This document shows, one piece after another, positions 25,515-33,180 of a DNA stretch of 33,180 bases. The DNA lies in NCBI GenBank assembly GCA_947591605.1, contig CANQDF010000024.1, forward strand, positions 1 through 33,180, given 5' to 3'. Numbering within the stretch: the stretch's first letter is position 1; every line of letters begins with the position of its first letter. The notes under the pieces are model-generated. The model saw only the letters and a program-made list of their open reading frames with translations, searched no databases and was not told where the DNA came from. This DNA comes from an uncultured Clostridia bacterium. Lineage in GTDB: Bacteria; Bacillota; Clostridia; Lachnospirales; CAG-274. The position numbers and the translations under genes are program-made.

Positions 25515-28500
25515 TTACTTATTCTTTAAAGCATTTATCTCCGATTTTATATAGGCTGTCCAGTAGCTGTCCTTGACCGACTTGTCGTAAACCCCGTCGG
25601 CGTTTTTGCCATAGGCGGCAACCGTTCCGTCCGAGAGCACCTCAAACTCGATGTGTCCCTCCGCATCGGCGGATACTGCCGCAGCAGGCAGTGATACCGC
25701 ATCCTGCAAGCCTATTTTTGCATTGTTTTTAAGCTCATATGCCATATGCGCAGCTATAACAAGGCCGCCCACCTTGCTGTGGTGAGTGTTCTCGCCTACC
25801 GCAAACAGCGCCTCGGGCTTTGCCGTACCCCTGCCGTCCTTGTAAGCCTTTTCATAAAGCTCCTTTGTGTAGGCATACAGATCTATACATTCAATGCCGT
25901 TTTCCGAGGCAATTTGCTTTGAAGCCTCAACATACTCGTCATTGCTGCCGTGGTGAGGCCTTATTGTACCGTCGCTGTTGAAGTACATTCTGGAAACGGG
26001 CGTTACAACGACCGGTGTTGCGCCTGCCTCCTTTGCCGCTTTTATCATCTCGTTCAGATACCATTTAAAGGTACCGTCACCCGCACCCTCCGATGTTGGC
26101 GGCGTTGTGGGGTATATACCCTTTGCATCGGGCTTGCCCACAGGCACATACCTGTCCTTGTAGTCCTCGGAGGAATCGTTGTGTCCAAACTGTATAAAGA
26201 GATAATCTCCCTTTACCATCTCTGCTTTTATCTTGTCAAGGAACCTGTCCGAACCGTCGGTCTTTGTTCCGTCACCGTCTATAAAGGTTCTGGAGCTTCT
26301 GCCGCCCTCGGCATAATCCCTTACAACGTAATTGTCATTCATAAACATACCCAAAAACTCTCCCCAGGAGCCTTCTGTCCTCTGAGTACCGTTGTTAAGA
26401 GCGCCTGCCGAATAGTCCTTGAGGGTGGAATCGCCCGCAAGAAAGATTGCCGTTTTGCCGCTTGGCCTTGGTGAAACCACACCGCCTCCGTCACCCTGAG
26501 CAACGGTCTTTACGGTAACTGTTTCCATCGGCTCGCCCTCCTTGCCGCCAAGGAGCACAGGCGTTACCACAGCCTTTACAAAGCAGCCTATATCGTCGGA
26601 TGTAAGCCTGTATACGGCACCGTTTTCGGCTGCTGCACCCGAGGTTTTTATAAGTGTCTGAGTCTTTTTATCCTCCGATACCCTGTACCATTCTATTTTT
26701 GATACATCGGCATCGTCATTTATGCCGAGAGAATATTTAACGGTAAGCGTATCGCCCGAGGCAGGCAGCAGCACATCGCCGTCATCCGAGAAAAACGGCT
26801 CCGTTTCAAACGAAGGTGTGCCCGAGGACCTGCCGAGGAATGCAGGCTTCCAGCTGCCAAAGTAGCTCTCCGTACCGATCGAGGCGGCGTCCTCTGCGCT
26901 CATCACGGTTCCCTCCACTCTGCCCGATACATCGGCTGCGGTGCCAGAGTACGTTGTATTGTATTCCTTAAAATTTGCAAGCTGAGGCTTGCTGCCGCTC
27001 ATTTCCGTCCAGCCCTCTGCCTTTATTGCATCCTGCCTTTCAAGCAGGGTATTTACAAAGGTGACCGCCGCATTCTGATCCCACGGTCTGCCAAAATATC
27101 CCGGCTCATGTAGCATTTCCCTGCCAAAGCCGTCCGACGCCTTGTTTGTTATTATACAATTTCTGAAAAGATAGCCCTTGTAAGCAAGCTTTGAGCCTGT
27201 CCATCTGTCCTTGTCGTTTCTGGCGGCGGTTATATATCCTCCCGAAGCCCTGTCGCTGTAACCGTTAAAGCGCAGCTCACAGCCGTCAAAAACGGCATTG
27301 CCCGAACCGAATATATAATCCGTATTGCCCTCTATAACACAGTTTTTATAGTATACCCTTATGGGAGCGCCCATATAGAGCGTATCCTGACTGCCTATAA
27401 ACCTACAGTCCTTAAACTCGGCATTGTCGGCCTCCACGCTGAGAGCCGTTGACCTTTCGGTAGCCTCCTTGCTGGTAACGTTTGAGCCGGGGTTCCTCAA
27501 AAACGCCATGGAGCCGTCGCTTTCAACGCCGTCCGCAACCTCCTCGTCGGTCACATACTTATTGAAGGATGCTTCAAAGGTTATGCCTTCCGCACGGAAG
27601 TACTTTGCGCCGCTCTTTATGTAGACAGCGGTGCCCCATTTTTCGGCGCCGCCTTTGTTATAGCAGTCAAAAGCGGCTTCATCGCTGTACCGGCCGTCCG
27701 CAGCTGCGCTGTAGTAGTTATAGCCTATGCCGTAATACCATGTAATTACGGCATCGCCGCTGCCCTCCTTTACAAGGCTTACATACGGCGTATTAAGAGA
27801 GGTCTGCTCCCTGTAAATACCGGGCGCTATATGTATGGTCACCCTTTCGGATTCCCTGCGTGGGTTTATGACGGCAGCTGCCGCAAACGCCTCGCCCAAG
27901 GTCTTGTAGCTGTTCTTTTCCGCATCAATGCCTACATATATGTCCCTTGACGAGGTATCGACTGCGGGAGGTGCGGGTGACTTGCTCTTAAGATAAATAT
28001 CCTTTTCAACGGCGCCGCCCCTTACCGAAGCATGAGCTGTTGTACCGTAGGTATCGGAAACAGCCTCGGCGGAATACTCGCCGTCACGCAGGGATACGGT
28101 ATATGAGCTGCCGTATACCCTTGCCTCATATGTATAATTATCCTCTGTATTTGTAAATGTAAGCCGTGATACATCGGCAGCTCCTCCGTCACTTGTTACA
28201 AAGCTGCCCTTTACCGTATATACAGGCCTTTTAACAACCTGTATATCCTGCTGCCTTACCGCCGAGGCAGGGTCGTTTGCCACCTTGCCGCCCGAGGAAA
28301 TCTCATAGTCGTTTACACCCTCAAGGCCTGCCGTATAGACCGCATCGGGCTCAAACACCGCACTGTACGCCGTGCCGTTGAGCACTGCCTCTACCGTCTG
28401 CACATCCTCCGAGTCGGGTGTAAACACAAGCTTCAGCCCCGAAATGTCATATGACGTATCAAAGCCCTTTATGCTGCCCGTAACGGTATAGGTGGGCTTG

Positions 28501-29267
28501 GGCTCTATCTTCAGCTCTGCCGCAACGGACGCACCTGCTGCGCCTACAGGCACCTCAATGCTTTTTGCCTCGGATGTAAAGCCGTATCCGTCAATGCCCC
28601 TGAGCACTGCCGAATAAACATAGCCGGGTGTCAATGCAACAGCAAATGTGCTTGTACCCGCAGGTATGTCTGCGCTGAACCTGTCCCCCGTAGAGGTATT
28701 TCTGAACACCACGGTATAGGGGACCGATGGAGCCGAAGCAAGGTTTGATATGCTGCCCGAAACCGCTGCGGCAGGGTACCTTACTATCCTGTTTATGACA
28801 GGCTTGCCTCCGTTTGGATCAAACCATATTTTATATGTACCCGTATACTTTGCGGCAAAGCTGCTTTTGCATACCTCGCCGCCTGCGGCTGCAGAGCTGT
28901 CCTTTTGCTGTGCGTCGGTACCCATATATTCAAAATAAACGGTGGTATCCGTTGTGTTTGAAGCACCTGCATACACCGCTATACCGTCGCCCGCATTTAC
29001 AGACTCAATGCTTACAAACCTTTTTGTATCGTCGCCCGTACCGTTTGCATACCACATACCGTTTGCCGTATAGCCGTCCTCATAGGCACTCTCCGCCTTT
29101 GCATTTGAGCCGTAGCTCCTTAAGCCGTCCGCACCGTTGTAAAAAATACGGTCGTTGGCATTTGTGGTAAGAGAAAGCCCTCCGCCCATATCAAAGGTGC
29201 CTCCGTCAATAAATTTGCCCTTGCTGCCGGACGCCTCATCGCCCACAGCCGTCATCGAGTCCAGCAC
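25515..29267 (-). pseudogene. Pectinesterase (CE8) / rhamnogalacturonan acetylesterase (CE12-like) fusion, 5'-truncated
   Basis: The 1250 visible codons hold a carbohydrate-binding-like N-terminal region (1-165), three beta-sandwich modules (about 166-255, 258-345, 347-428), and a pectin methylesterase (about 440-815) with QDTL (627-630), DYIFG (650-654) and GRPW (726-729). An Ig-like linker (about 825-925) precedes an SGNH acetylesterase (about 937-1185) with GDS (945-947), GHND (1028-1031) and a catalytic His at 1162. The usual triad Asp is Glu (ENTHHS, 1159-1164). The first start, GTG 29267, has no ribosome-binding site and there is no signal peptide. The frame stays open to 29366 without any start, where ICE sequence appears. 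I infer that the ICE cut off the 5' end. Confidence 0.8.
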
Positions 29268-29385
29268 AGCTGTTGTAATATGGTTTTCATATGATTGTTT
29301 CTTATTAGGAACACTGTAAATACAAGGCTTTTCGGGGCCTGCAATCCGAAAAAAATAATATTTGATCTATCACATTACGCAGAAA

Positions 29386-29417
29386 GCCGTCCAGGTGCTA
29401 TCTTGGGCGGCTTTTTT
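29386..29417 (+). terminator. Terminator at the ICE left end
   Basis: GCCGTCCA (29386-29393) pairs with TGGGCGGC (29404-29411) with one G-U pair, and six T follow. It would stop host transcripts from entering the element. Confidence 0.75.
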
Positions 29418-29505
29418 GCGTGGATAGACCGGAAGGAGGCAGAAAAATAATTACAGAAATTTAAGCTCAAAAATTGTGCAACTTTCACGAAAAGGAGGTT
29501 AGTGA

Positions 29506-30966
29506 ATGGCAGATGAAAAACTGAACACAGGCCCCGAGGCGCAGAAAACCGAAGAGGCCCCCGCGCCCGCTGTGGCTGATCCGGCCCACGAGGAGGCCGC
29601 CGTTCCCGAACACCCGCCGGAACAGGCCGGGCCTGCCGAGCCCGGCGATGTGGTAATCTCTGCGGAGCAGATTGACGCGCTCATGGCAGAAAAGCGGCAG
29701 GCGGCCCGAGCCGAGGTGGAAAAGGCAGAGGCATCCCGTGAACCGGAAGCTGGGGCTCCTGCGCCGGATCGTCCTGCCGCTGAAAGCGAGAAAACCGAAA
29801 AACCGCGCCGGGGCCGTCCCCCTAAGTCTGATAAGACGGAACGCACCGGGCCGGAGGCTGAAAAGGAGCCTAAAAAATCCGGGCCCCGCAAGGGCCGCCC
29901 CTCTAAGGCTGACAAGGCGGCCCCCGGCGAGGCCCAGCCGTCCAAACGAGACAAATTGTCCCGAAGTGGCGGGAAAGCTCCCGATGTTCCTGTTCCCCCG
30001 GATGCCGGAAAGGATAAGCCCGCAAAGGAGGCCGCTCCCCCGGAGCAAGGTGTGACGGAGCCGGCTGTGCCGCCCCGTCCTGTGGAGGAGGGAAAGCTGG
30101 TCTATCTGAAACTTTCCGAACTCCATCCGTTCCATACATTCCGCCCCCATCCGTTCAAGGTGCGGGACGACGCCAAAATGCAGGAAACCGTGGCATCCAT
30201 CAAGCTCAACGGCGTTATGGTGCCCGGCCTTGCCCGCCCGGAAAAGGACGGAAACGGCTATGAGATTGTGGCAGGCCATCGCCGCTGCCGTGGCAGCGAG
30301 CTGGCTGGGCTGGAGGAAATGCCCTTTATTGTCCGGGATATGACCGACCACGAGGCGGTGGAGGCCATGAAGGACAGCAACAAGCAGAGGGATCAGACGC
30401 TCCCCAGCGAACTGGCCGCCCTTTTGGATTTGGAGGTAGAGGACATCAAGCACCAGGGCTCCCGGCTGAAAAATGTGGCCGAGGGCGATGTGGGGAAACG
30501 CTCGGTTGAAATCGTGGGCGAGGCGCATGGCATGAACTATAAAAAGGTCATGCGGTATCTGCGCCTTAACCACCTTGTCCCGGAGCTCATGGATAAGGTG
30601 GACGATAAAAAGATGGGCTTCATGCCTGCGGTGGAGCTTTCCTATATCAAGCCGAAAAATCAAAGGCTGATTGCCGTTTCCATTGACGGGGAACAGGCGT
30701 CCCCCTCTCTGGCCCAGGCGAAACAGCTCCGGGAACTGGATAAGGAAGGCAAGCTCAACGGCGATGTGATTGACGGCATATTAAGCGAAAAGAAAAAGGA
30801 GGATCGCGGCGTGATTATTTCGATGGCCGAACTGGAGAAATATTTTGGCAAGGAGGCCACTCCCGCCAAAATGAAGGAGCAGATCATGACTTTGCTGGAC
30901 GAGTGGAAGGAGAAACAGCCGCCCGAGCTGGCAAAGGCTCCGAAAAAGATGGAAAAAGACAAGTAA
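29506..30966 (+). CDS. ParB/Spo0J-like DNA-binding protein with AT-hooks (ICE)
   Basis: The 486-residue protein has a long low-complexity N-terminus rich in P, A, E and K (1-195) with two AT-hook-like motifs (PRRGRPPK near 100-107, PRKGRPSK near 127-134). The ParB N-terminal nuclease-like fold follows (about 197-290), with GYEIVAGHRRCRGSELAGL, then a helix-turn-helix region and a charged C-terminus. Such proteins bind centromere-like sites to segregate plasmids or regulate ICE genes. GGAGG lies 7 nt before the ATG. One copy of a repeated near-palindrome lies inside the gene (29947-29963). The codon use is GC-rich, unlike the host genes. Confidence 0.88.
   Translation: MADEKLNTGPEAQKTEEAPAPAVADPAHEEAAVPEHPPEQAGPAEPGDVVISAEQIDALMAEKRQAARAEVEKAEASREPEAGAPAPDRPAAESEKTEKPRRGRPPKSDKTERTGPEAEKEPKKSGPRKGRPSKADKAAPGEAQPSKRDKLSRSGGKAPDVPVPPDAGKDKPAKEAAPPEQGVTEPAVPPRPVEEGKLVYLKLSELHPFHTFRPHPFKVRDDAKMQETVASIKLNGVMVPGLARPEKDGNGYEIVAGHRRCRGSELAGLEEMPFIVRDMTDHEAVEAMKDSNKQRDQTLPSELAALLDLEVEDIKHQGSRLKNVAEGDVGKRSVEIVGEAHGMNYKKVMRYLRLNHLVPELMDKVDDKKMGFMPAVELSYIKPKNQRLIAVSIDGEQASPSLAQAKQLRELDKEGKLNGDVIDGILSEKKKEDRGVIISMAELEKYFGKEATPAKMKEQIMTLLDEWKEKQPPELAKAPKKMEKDK
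29947..29963. promoter_or_regulatory. Near-palindrome copy 1 (inside the parB-like gene)
   Basis: CGAGACAAATTGTCCCG has 7-bp half sites CGAGACA and TGTCCCG around 3 nt, with one mismatch. It codes for residues of the linker after the AT-hooks. Copies 2 and 3 are at 30980 and 32326. Confidence 0.7.
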
Positions 30967-30979
30967 CTCGACCACACTT

Positions 30980-30996
30980 CGAGACAAATTGTCCCG
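30980..30996. promoter_or_regulatory. Near-palindrome copy 2 (just after the parB-like gene)
   Basis: CGAGACAAATTGTCCCG is identical to copy 1 and begins 14 nt after the stop codon. It is preceded by CACTT, as is copy 3. Confidence 0.75.
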
Positions 30997-31020
30997 AGGG
31001 GCCCCGCCCCTCCTGCAGAG

Positions 31021-31211
31021 GGCTCTGTGGTGATATATCCCCCGTCGCCGCCTATATTCCTGCACAGCCGGGAGTGGGCCGTCAAGGGTGCAACGCACCG
31101 CCGCTTGCGGCGGCCTGCCCTTGACGGTCTGCCCCGGCTGTGTTACTTCCAGCGGCGCGGCGGGGGCATATATCCTCCAGAGCCGCTCCCTTTCCCATGA
31201 CTGGGAAAGGG
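31021..31211. ncRNA. Nested inverted-repeat region, candidate structured RNA or transfer/replication site
   Basis: Five nested pairings are visible. GGCTCTG (31021-31027) pairs with CAGAGCC (31178-31184). ATATATCCCCCG onward (31033-31052) pairs with 31152-31173. CACAGCCGGG (31063-31072) pairs with CCCGGCTGTG (31133-31142). CCGTCAAGGG (31079-31088) pairs with CCCTTGACGG (31118-31127). CCGCCG pairs with CGGCGG at the tip (31098-31113). A separate perfect 9-bp hairpin CCCTTTCCC/GGGAAAGGG follows (31188-31211). There is no ORF with a ribosome-binding site here. Whether it works as RNA or DNA is unknown. Confidence 0.6.
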
Positions 31212-31261
31212 CGGGGGGATTGGGCTGAAGTATCTTTCTTCAAAGAACGGAGGTTTTGACA

Positions 31262-31603
31262 ATGAAACGGCCACTTGCTTATATTACCGCCGGATGGCTT
31301 GGCGGTGACAGTGAAAACGCAGAACAGGCGGCCCGCTACTGCCGGGCGGTGTACGAGGCGGGGTTTTCGCCCATCTGTCCTACCCTGTATCTGCCCTTGT
31401 TCCTCAATGATGCAGTGCCGGAGGAGCACAAAAGCGGCATTGACATGAGCCGCGACCTGCTCCGCCGCTCCCATGTGCTGGTGGTCTGCGGCCATACCAT
31501 GACCGAGGCCATGAAAAACGACATCGCCGTTGCCCAGCGGCTGGGGATTACTGCTACTACCCTTGAGGGCATCCTTACCGTCAAGGGACAGGGCCGCCGC
31601 TGA
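31262..31603 (+). CDS. DUF4406/DUF7768-like protein (ICE)
   Basis: The 113-residue protein resembles the small Rossmann-like family related to nucleoside 2-deoxyribosyltransferases, seen in YITAGWLGGDSENAEQAARY and the later segment RSHVLVVCGHTMTEAMKNDI. These proteins are common in conjugative elements and phages, with unproven function. I chose ATG 31262 because GGAGG lies 8 nt before it. The track of the frame back to TTG 31256 has no such support. The stop overlaps the ardA start (TGATG). Confidence 0.75.
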   Translation: MKRPLAYITAGWLGGDSENAEQAARYCRAVYEAGFSPICPTLYLPLFLNDAVPEEHKSGIDMSRDLLRRSHVLVVCGHTMTEAMKNDIAVAQRLGITATTLEGILTVKGQGRR

Positions 31604-32316
31604 TGGCGGCCCTTTTCGAAGCCTACATCACGAACCTGGGGAAATATAACGAGGGCGAGCTTGTAGGAGAAACGCTGAAATTCCCCACTACCACGGAGGA
31701 GGTGCAGGCGCTCCTAAAGCGCATCGGCGTGGATGGTGTGCGGTATGAGGAGTTTTTCATTACCAGCTTTGACGGGGATGTGCTGGGGCTCTATGACTAT
31801 CTGACGGAATACGAAAATCTTGACGAGCTCAACCATTTGGCCTGCCTGCTTTCCGAGCTGGATCAGAGCGATTTGGAGAAATTCGAGGCTGTGATTGACA
31901 GCGGCGAGCACACTTCCAGCGTGACCGACCTCATCAACCTCACGCAAAACCTGGACTGTTTTGAATTTTATCCCGGTGTGGGGGACGATGAAACGCTGGG
32001 CCGCATCTATGTGGAGGACATGGAGGCCATTGATGTGCCGGAGCATTTGCTGAATTATTTTGACTATGAGGCATACGGGCGTGATATTCGGATCAACGAG
32101 GACGGCCATTTTGCCCCCGGCGGCTATGTGCTGAATAACGGTGGGAAATTCATCGAGCACTACCACGGGATCGAGGACATTCCCGCCGAGCACAGGGTTT
32201 TCTCCTATCCGAAACTTTCCATCCGGGAACAGATGGCGGCCTACAAGGAGATTATTGACGGTTCCTCTTTGGAAGGCTATCGGAAACTTTCCAATAAGGA
32301 GCGTGAGGAACGATAG
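31603..32316 (+). CDS. ardA: Antirestriction protein ArdA (ICE)
   Basis: ArdA mimics bent B-form DNA through surface acidic residues and blocks type I restriction enzymes, which protects incoming conjugative DNA. The 237-residue product is strongly acidic and has the family start EAYITNLGKYNEGELVGETLKFP and LYDYLTEYENLDELNHLACLL. A further C-terminal stretch EHYHGIEDIPAEHRVFSYPK fits the clostridial form. The start overlaps the upstream stop by one base. Confidence 0.92.
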   Translation: MAALFEAYITNLGKYNEGELVGETLKFPTTTEEVQALLKRIGVDGVRYEEFFITSFDGDVLGLYDYLTEYENLDELNHLACLLSELDQSDLEKFEAVIDSGEHTSSVTDLINLTQNLDCFEFYPGVGDDETLGRIYVEDMEAIDVPEHLLNYFDYEAYGRDIRINEDGHFAPGGYVLNNGGKFIEHYHGIEDIPAEHRVFSYPKLSIREQMAAYKEIIDGSSLEGYRKLSNKEREER

Positions 32317-32325
32317 ACGGCACTT

Positions 32326-32342
32326 CGAGACACTTTGTCCCG
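32326..32342. promoter_or_regulatory. Near-palindrome copy 3 (between ardA and pcfB)
   Basis: CGAGACACTTTGTCCCG keeps both half sites of copies 1 and 2 and differs only in the 3-nt centre. It lies 10 nt after the ardA stop and 30 nt before the PcfB start. Confidence 0.75.
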
Positions 32343-32371
32343 AGGTGGCCGCCGGAAAGGAGGCGGTATAA

Positions 32372-32851
32372 CTGATTGATGAAGATGTTTCCCGGCGTAC
32401 CATAGCAATTTCTGTCCGGGCCAGCAAGCTGACGGCGCGGGGCCTTGCCTATGTGCTGGGGGCTGTGGGCCGGAAGATCCGCAAGGCTTACCGGGAACAC
32501 CAAATGCCCCACGGCAGGCAGAGCGTGAAAAAGCTCATGGGACACGGTGCGGCTACAAACAGCATTGAACTTTCCGGAGACACGAAGGCTTTTGACCGGG
32601 TGGCCCGGAAGTGGAATGTAGACTATGCCTTTTATAAAACCGGGCCGGACAAATACCTGTTGTTTTTCAAGTCGGGGCAGGCGGATGCGATCACCGCCTG
32701 CTTTTCTGAATACTCGCGGAAGGTGCTGAATAAATCCAAATCCCGCCGTATCCCCATCCGGGAACAGCTTAAACAGGCGGCGGATCAGCTTGCGAAGGAA
32801 AAGCCCCGCAAGCGGGAACGGGTAAAGGAGGCGGTTCGTGAGGACAGATAA
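32372..32851 (+). CDS. pcfB: PcfB-family protein (DUF3801), CTG start (ICE)
   Basis: PcfB-like proteins are part of the conjugation machinery of pheromone plasmids and ICEs, where they act as a relaxosome accessory factor with the coupling protein. The N-terminus IDEDVSRRTIAISVRASKLTARGL fits the family. The frame has no ATG, and GTG 32453 would remove this stretch. AAAGGAGG (32356-32363) is 8 nt before CTG 32372, so I place the start there, giving 159 residues. ATT 32375 is an alternative. The C-terminal tail is basic. It overlaps the VirD4-like gene. Confidence 0.82.
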   Translation: MIDEDVSRRTIAISVRASKLTARGLAYVLGAVGRKIRKAYREHQMPHGRQSVKKLMGHGAATNSIELSGDTKAFDRVARKWNVDYAFYKTGPDKYLLFFKSGQADAITACFSEYSRKVLNKSKSRRIPIREQLKQAADQLAKEKPRKRERVKEAVREDR

Positions 32852-33146
32852 CATCAAAAAATATGTACTCCCCAACATCCCCTATCTGTTTGTGCTGTGG
32901 GCCTGCTTAAAGCTGGGGACGGCTTACCGTCTGGCCGCTGGCGCGGATTTCGCCCATAAGCTCATGGGGCTGGGGCAGACCATCGGCCCGGCCTTTGCCG
33001 ACTTTGCGCCGGGGCTCAATCCCTTTGACTGGCTCGTCGGCATTGTGGGTGCAGTGGGCTTCCGCCTGCTGATCTACTTCAAAAGCAAGAACGCAAAGAA
33101 ATTTAGACGGGATGAAGAATACGGATCGGCCCGCTGGGGTGCATAA
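32838..33146 (+). pseudogene. VirD4/TraG-like coupling protein, N-terminal part only (interrupted)
   Basis: The 102 visible residues have two membrane segments (about 8-30 and 60-80) and end in RRDEEYGSARWGA, the start of the region that leads to the ATPase domain in VirD4-like proteins of ICEs, which are about 600 residues long. The frame then stops (TAA 33144-33146), with more stops in the next 12 nt. The other two frames do not continue the family. AAAGGAGG lies 6 nt before GTG 32838. An insertion, such as a group II intron or another element, is the likely reason, but only 34 nt of it are in the window. Confidence 0.7.
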
Positions 33147-33180
33147 TCCTAAGTGTAAACAACACCTACATGGACACAGG

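Larger units (their letters stand above)
29367..33180 (+). mobile_element. Left part of an integrative conjugative element (continues beyond window)
   Basis: From about this point the sequence turns GC-rich and codes rightward for a ParB-like protein, a DUF4406-like protein, ArdA, a PcfB-like protein and the start of a VirD4-like coupling protein, a gene set found at one end of Tn1549-like ICEs. The exact boundary lies somewhere between 29267 and 29386. No attachment repeat can be defined because the other end is out of view. Integrase and relaxase genes are not in the window. Confidence 0.8.

Noticed and set aside
29485..30663. 392-codon minus-strand frame opposite the ICE parB-like gene
   Set aside because: The GC-rich sequence leaves long antisense frames open. 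The product is rich in R, G, L and H without domains, and the plus-strand ParB motifs are clear.

Overview
The window looks like the chromosome of an anaerobic, probably spore-forming Clostridia species of the Oscillospiraceae/Ruminococcaceae type. This rests on the CIRCE-controlled groES-groEL pair, S-box (SAM) and T-box leaders, the YaaL-like (DUF2508) plus BofA pair, RecU, RecD2, a C4-type ribosomal protein L28, and a large pectin-degrading enzyme typical of plant-fibre gut bacteria. Genus cannot be fixed from the sequence. The right-hand 3.8 kb is visibly more GC-rich and belongs to an integrative conjugative element (ICE) of the ParB-ArdA-PcfB-VirD4 kind.

Layout. 1-2300: groEL and groES (minus) with promoter and CIRCE operator. 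2570-4165: DUF2508, BofA-like and rhomboid genes (plus). 4269-5469: AT-rich island with two orphan ORFs between imperfect direct repeats. 5700-7400: metK behind a SAM-I riboswitch, and rpmB (both minus). 7620-9854: recD2 (plus). 10025-11505: a 46-residue membrane peptide and a LysM protein that lacks a catalytic domain (both minus). 11787-12191: an orphan gene between 18-bp direct repeats. 12502-16723: GH18 glycosidase, queG, recU and a GH26-like pseudoenzyme (plus). 16774-22205: T-box, alaS, rsmA, an unknown gene and trmB (plus). 22297-25133: ferritin-like gene, trpG and trpE with a long structured leader (minus). 25515-29267: pectinesterase/rhamnogalacturonan acetylesterase, broken at its 5' end. 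29367-33180: left part of the ICE (parB-like, DUF4406-like, ardA, pcfB, and an interrupted virD4).

Four copies of a structured intergenic repeat (1-129, 5470-5681, 10239-10512, 25168-25482) each lie directly 3' of a minus-strand gene. They carry strong hairpins, three of them with terminator-like T runs. Two copies suggest terminal inverted repeats, so the family looks like a MITE that also supplies 3' ends to genes.

The strongest candidates for undescribed biology are this repeat family; a 190-nt nested inverted-repeat region (31021-31211) in the ICE; three copies of a near-palindrome CGAGACA-N3-TGTCCCG in the ICE, one inside its parB gene; and the trpE leader with a one-Trp leader peptide, competing hairpins and spaced NAG triplets. 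Regulation is read from motifs only. No homology search or folding program was run.
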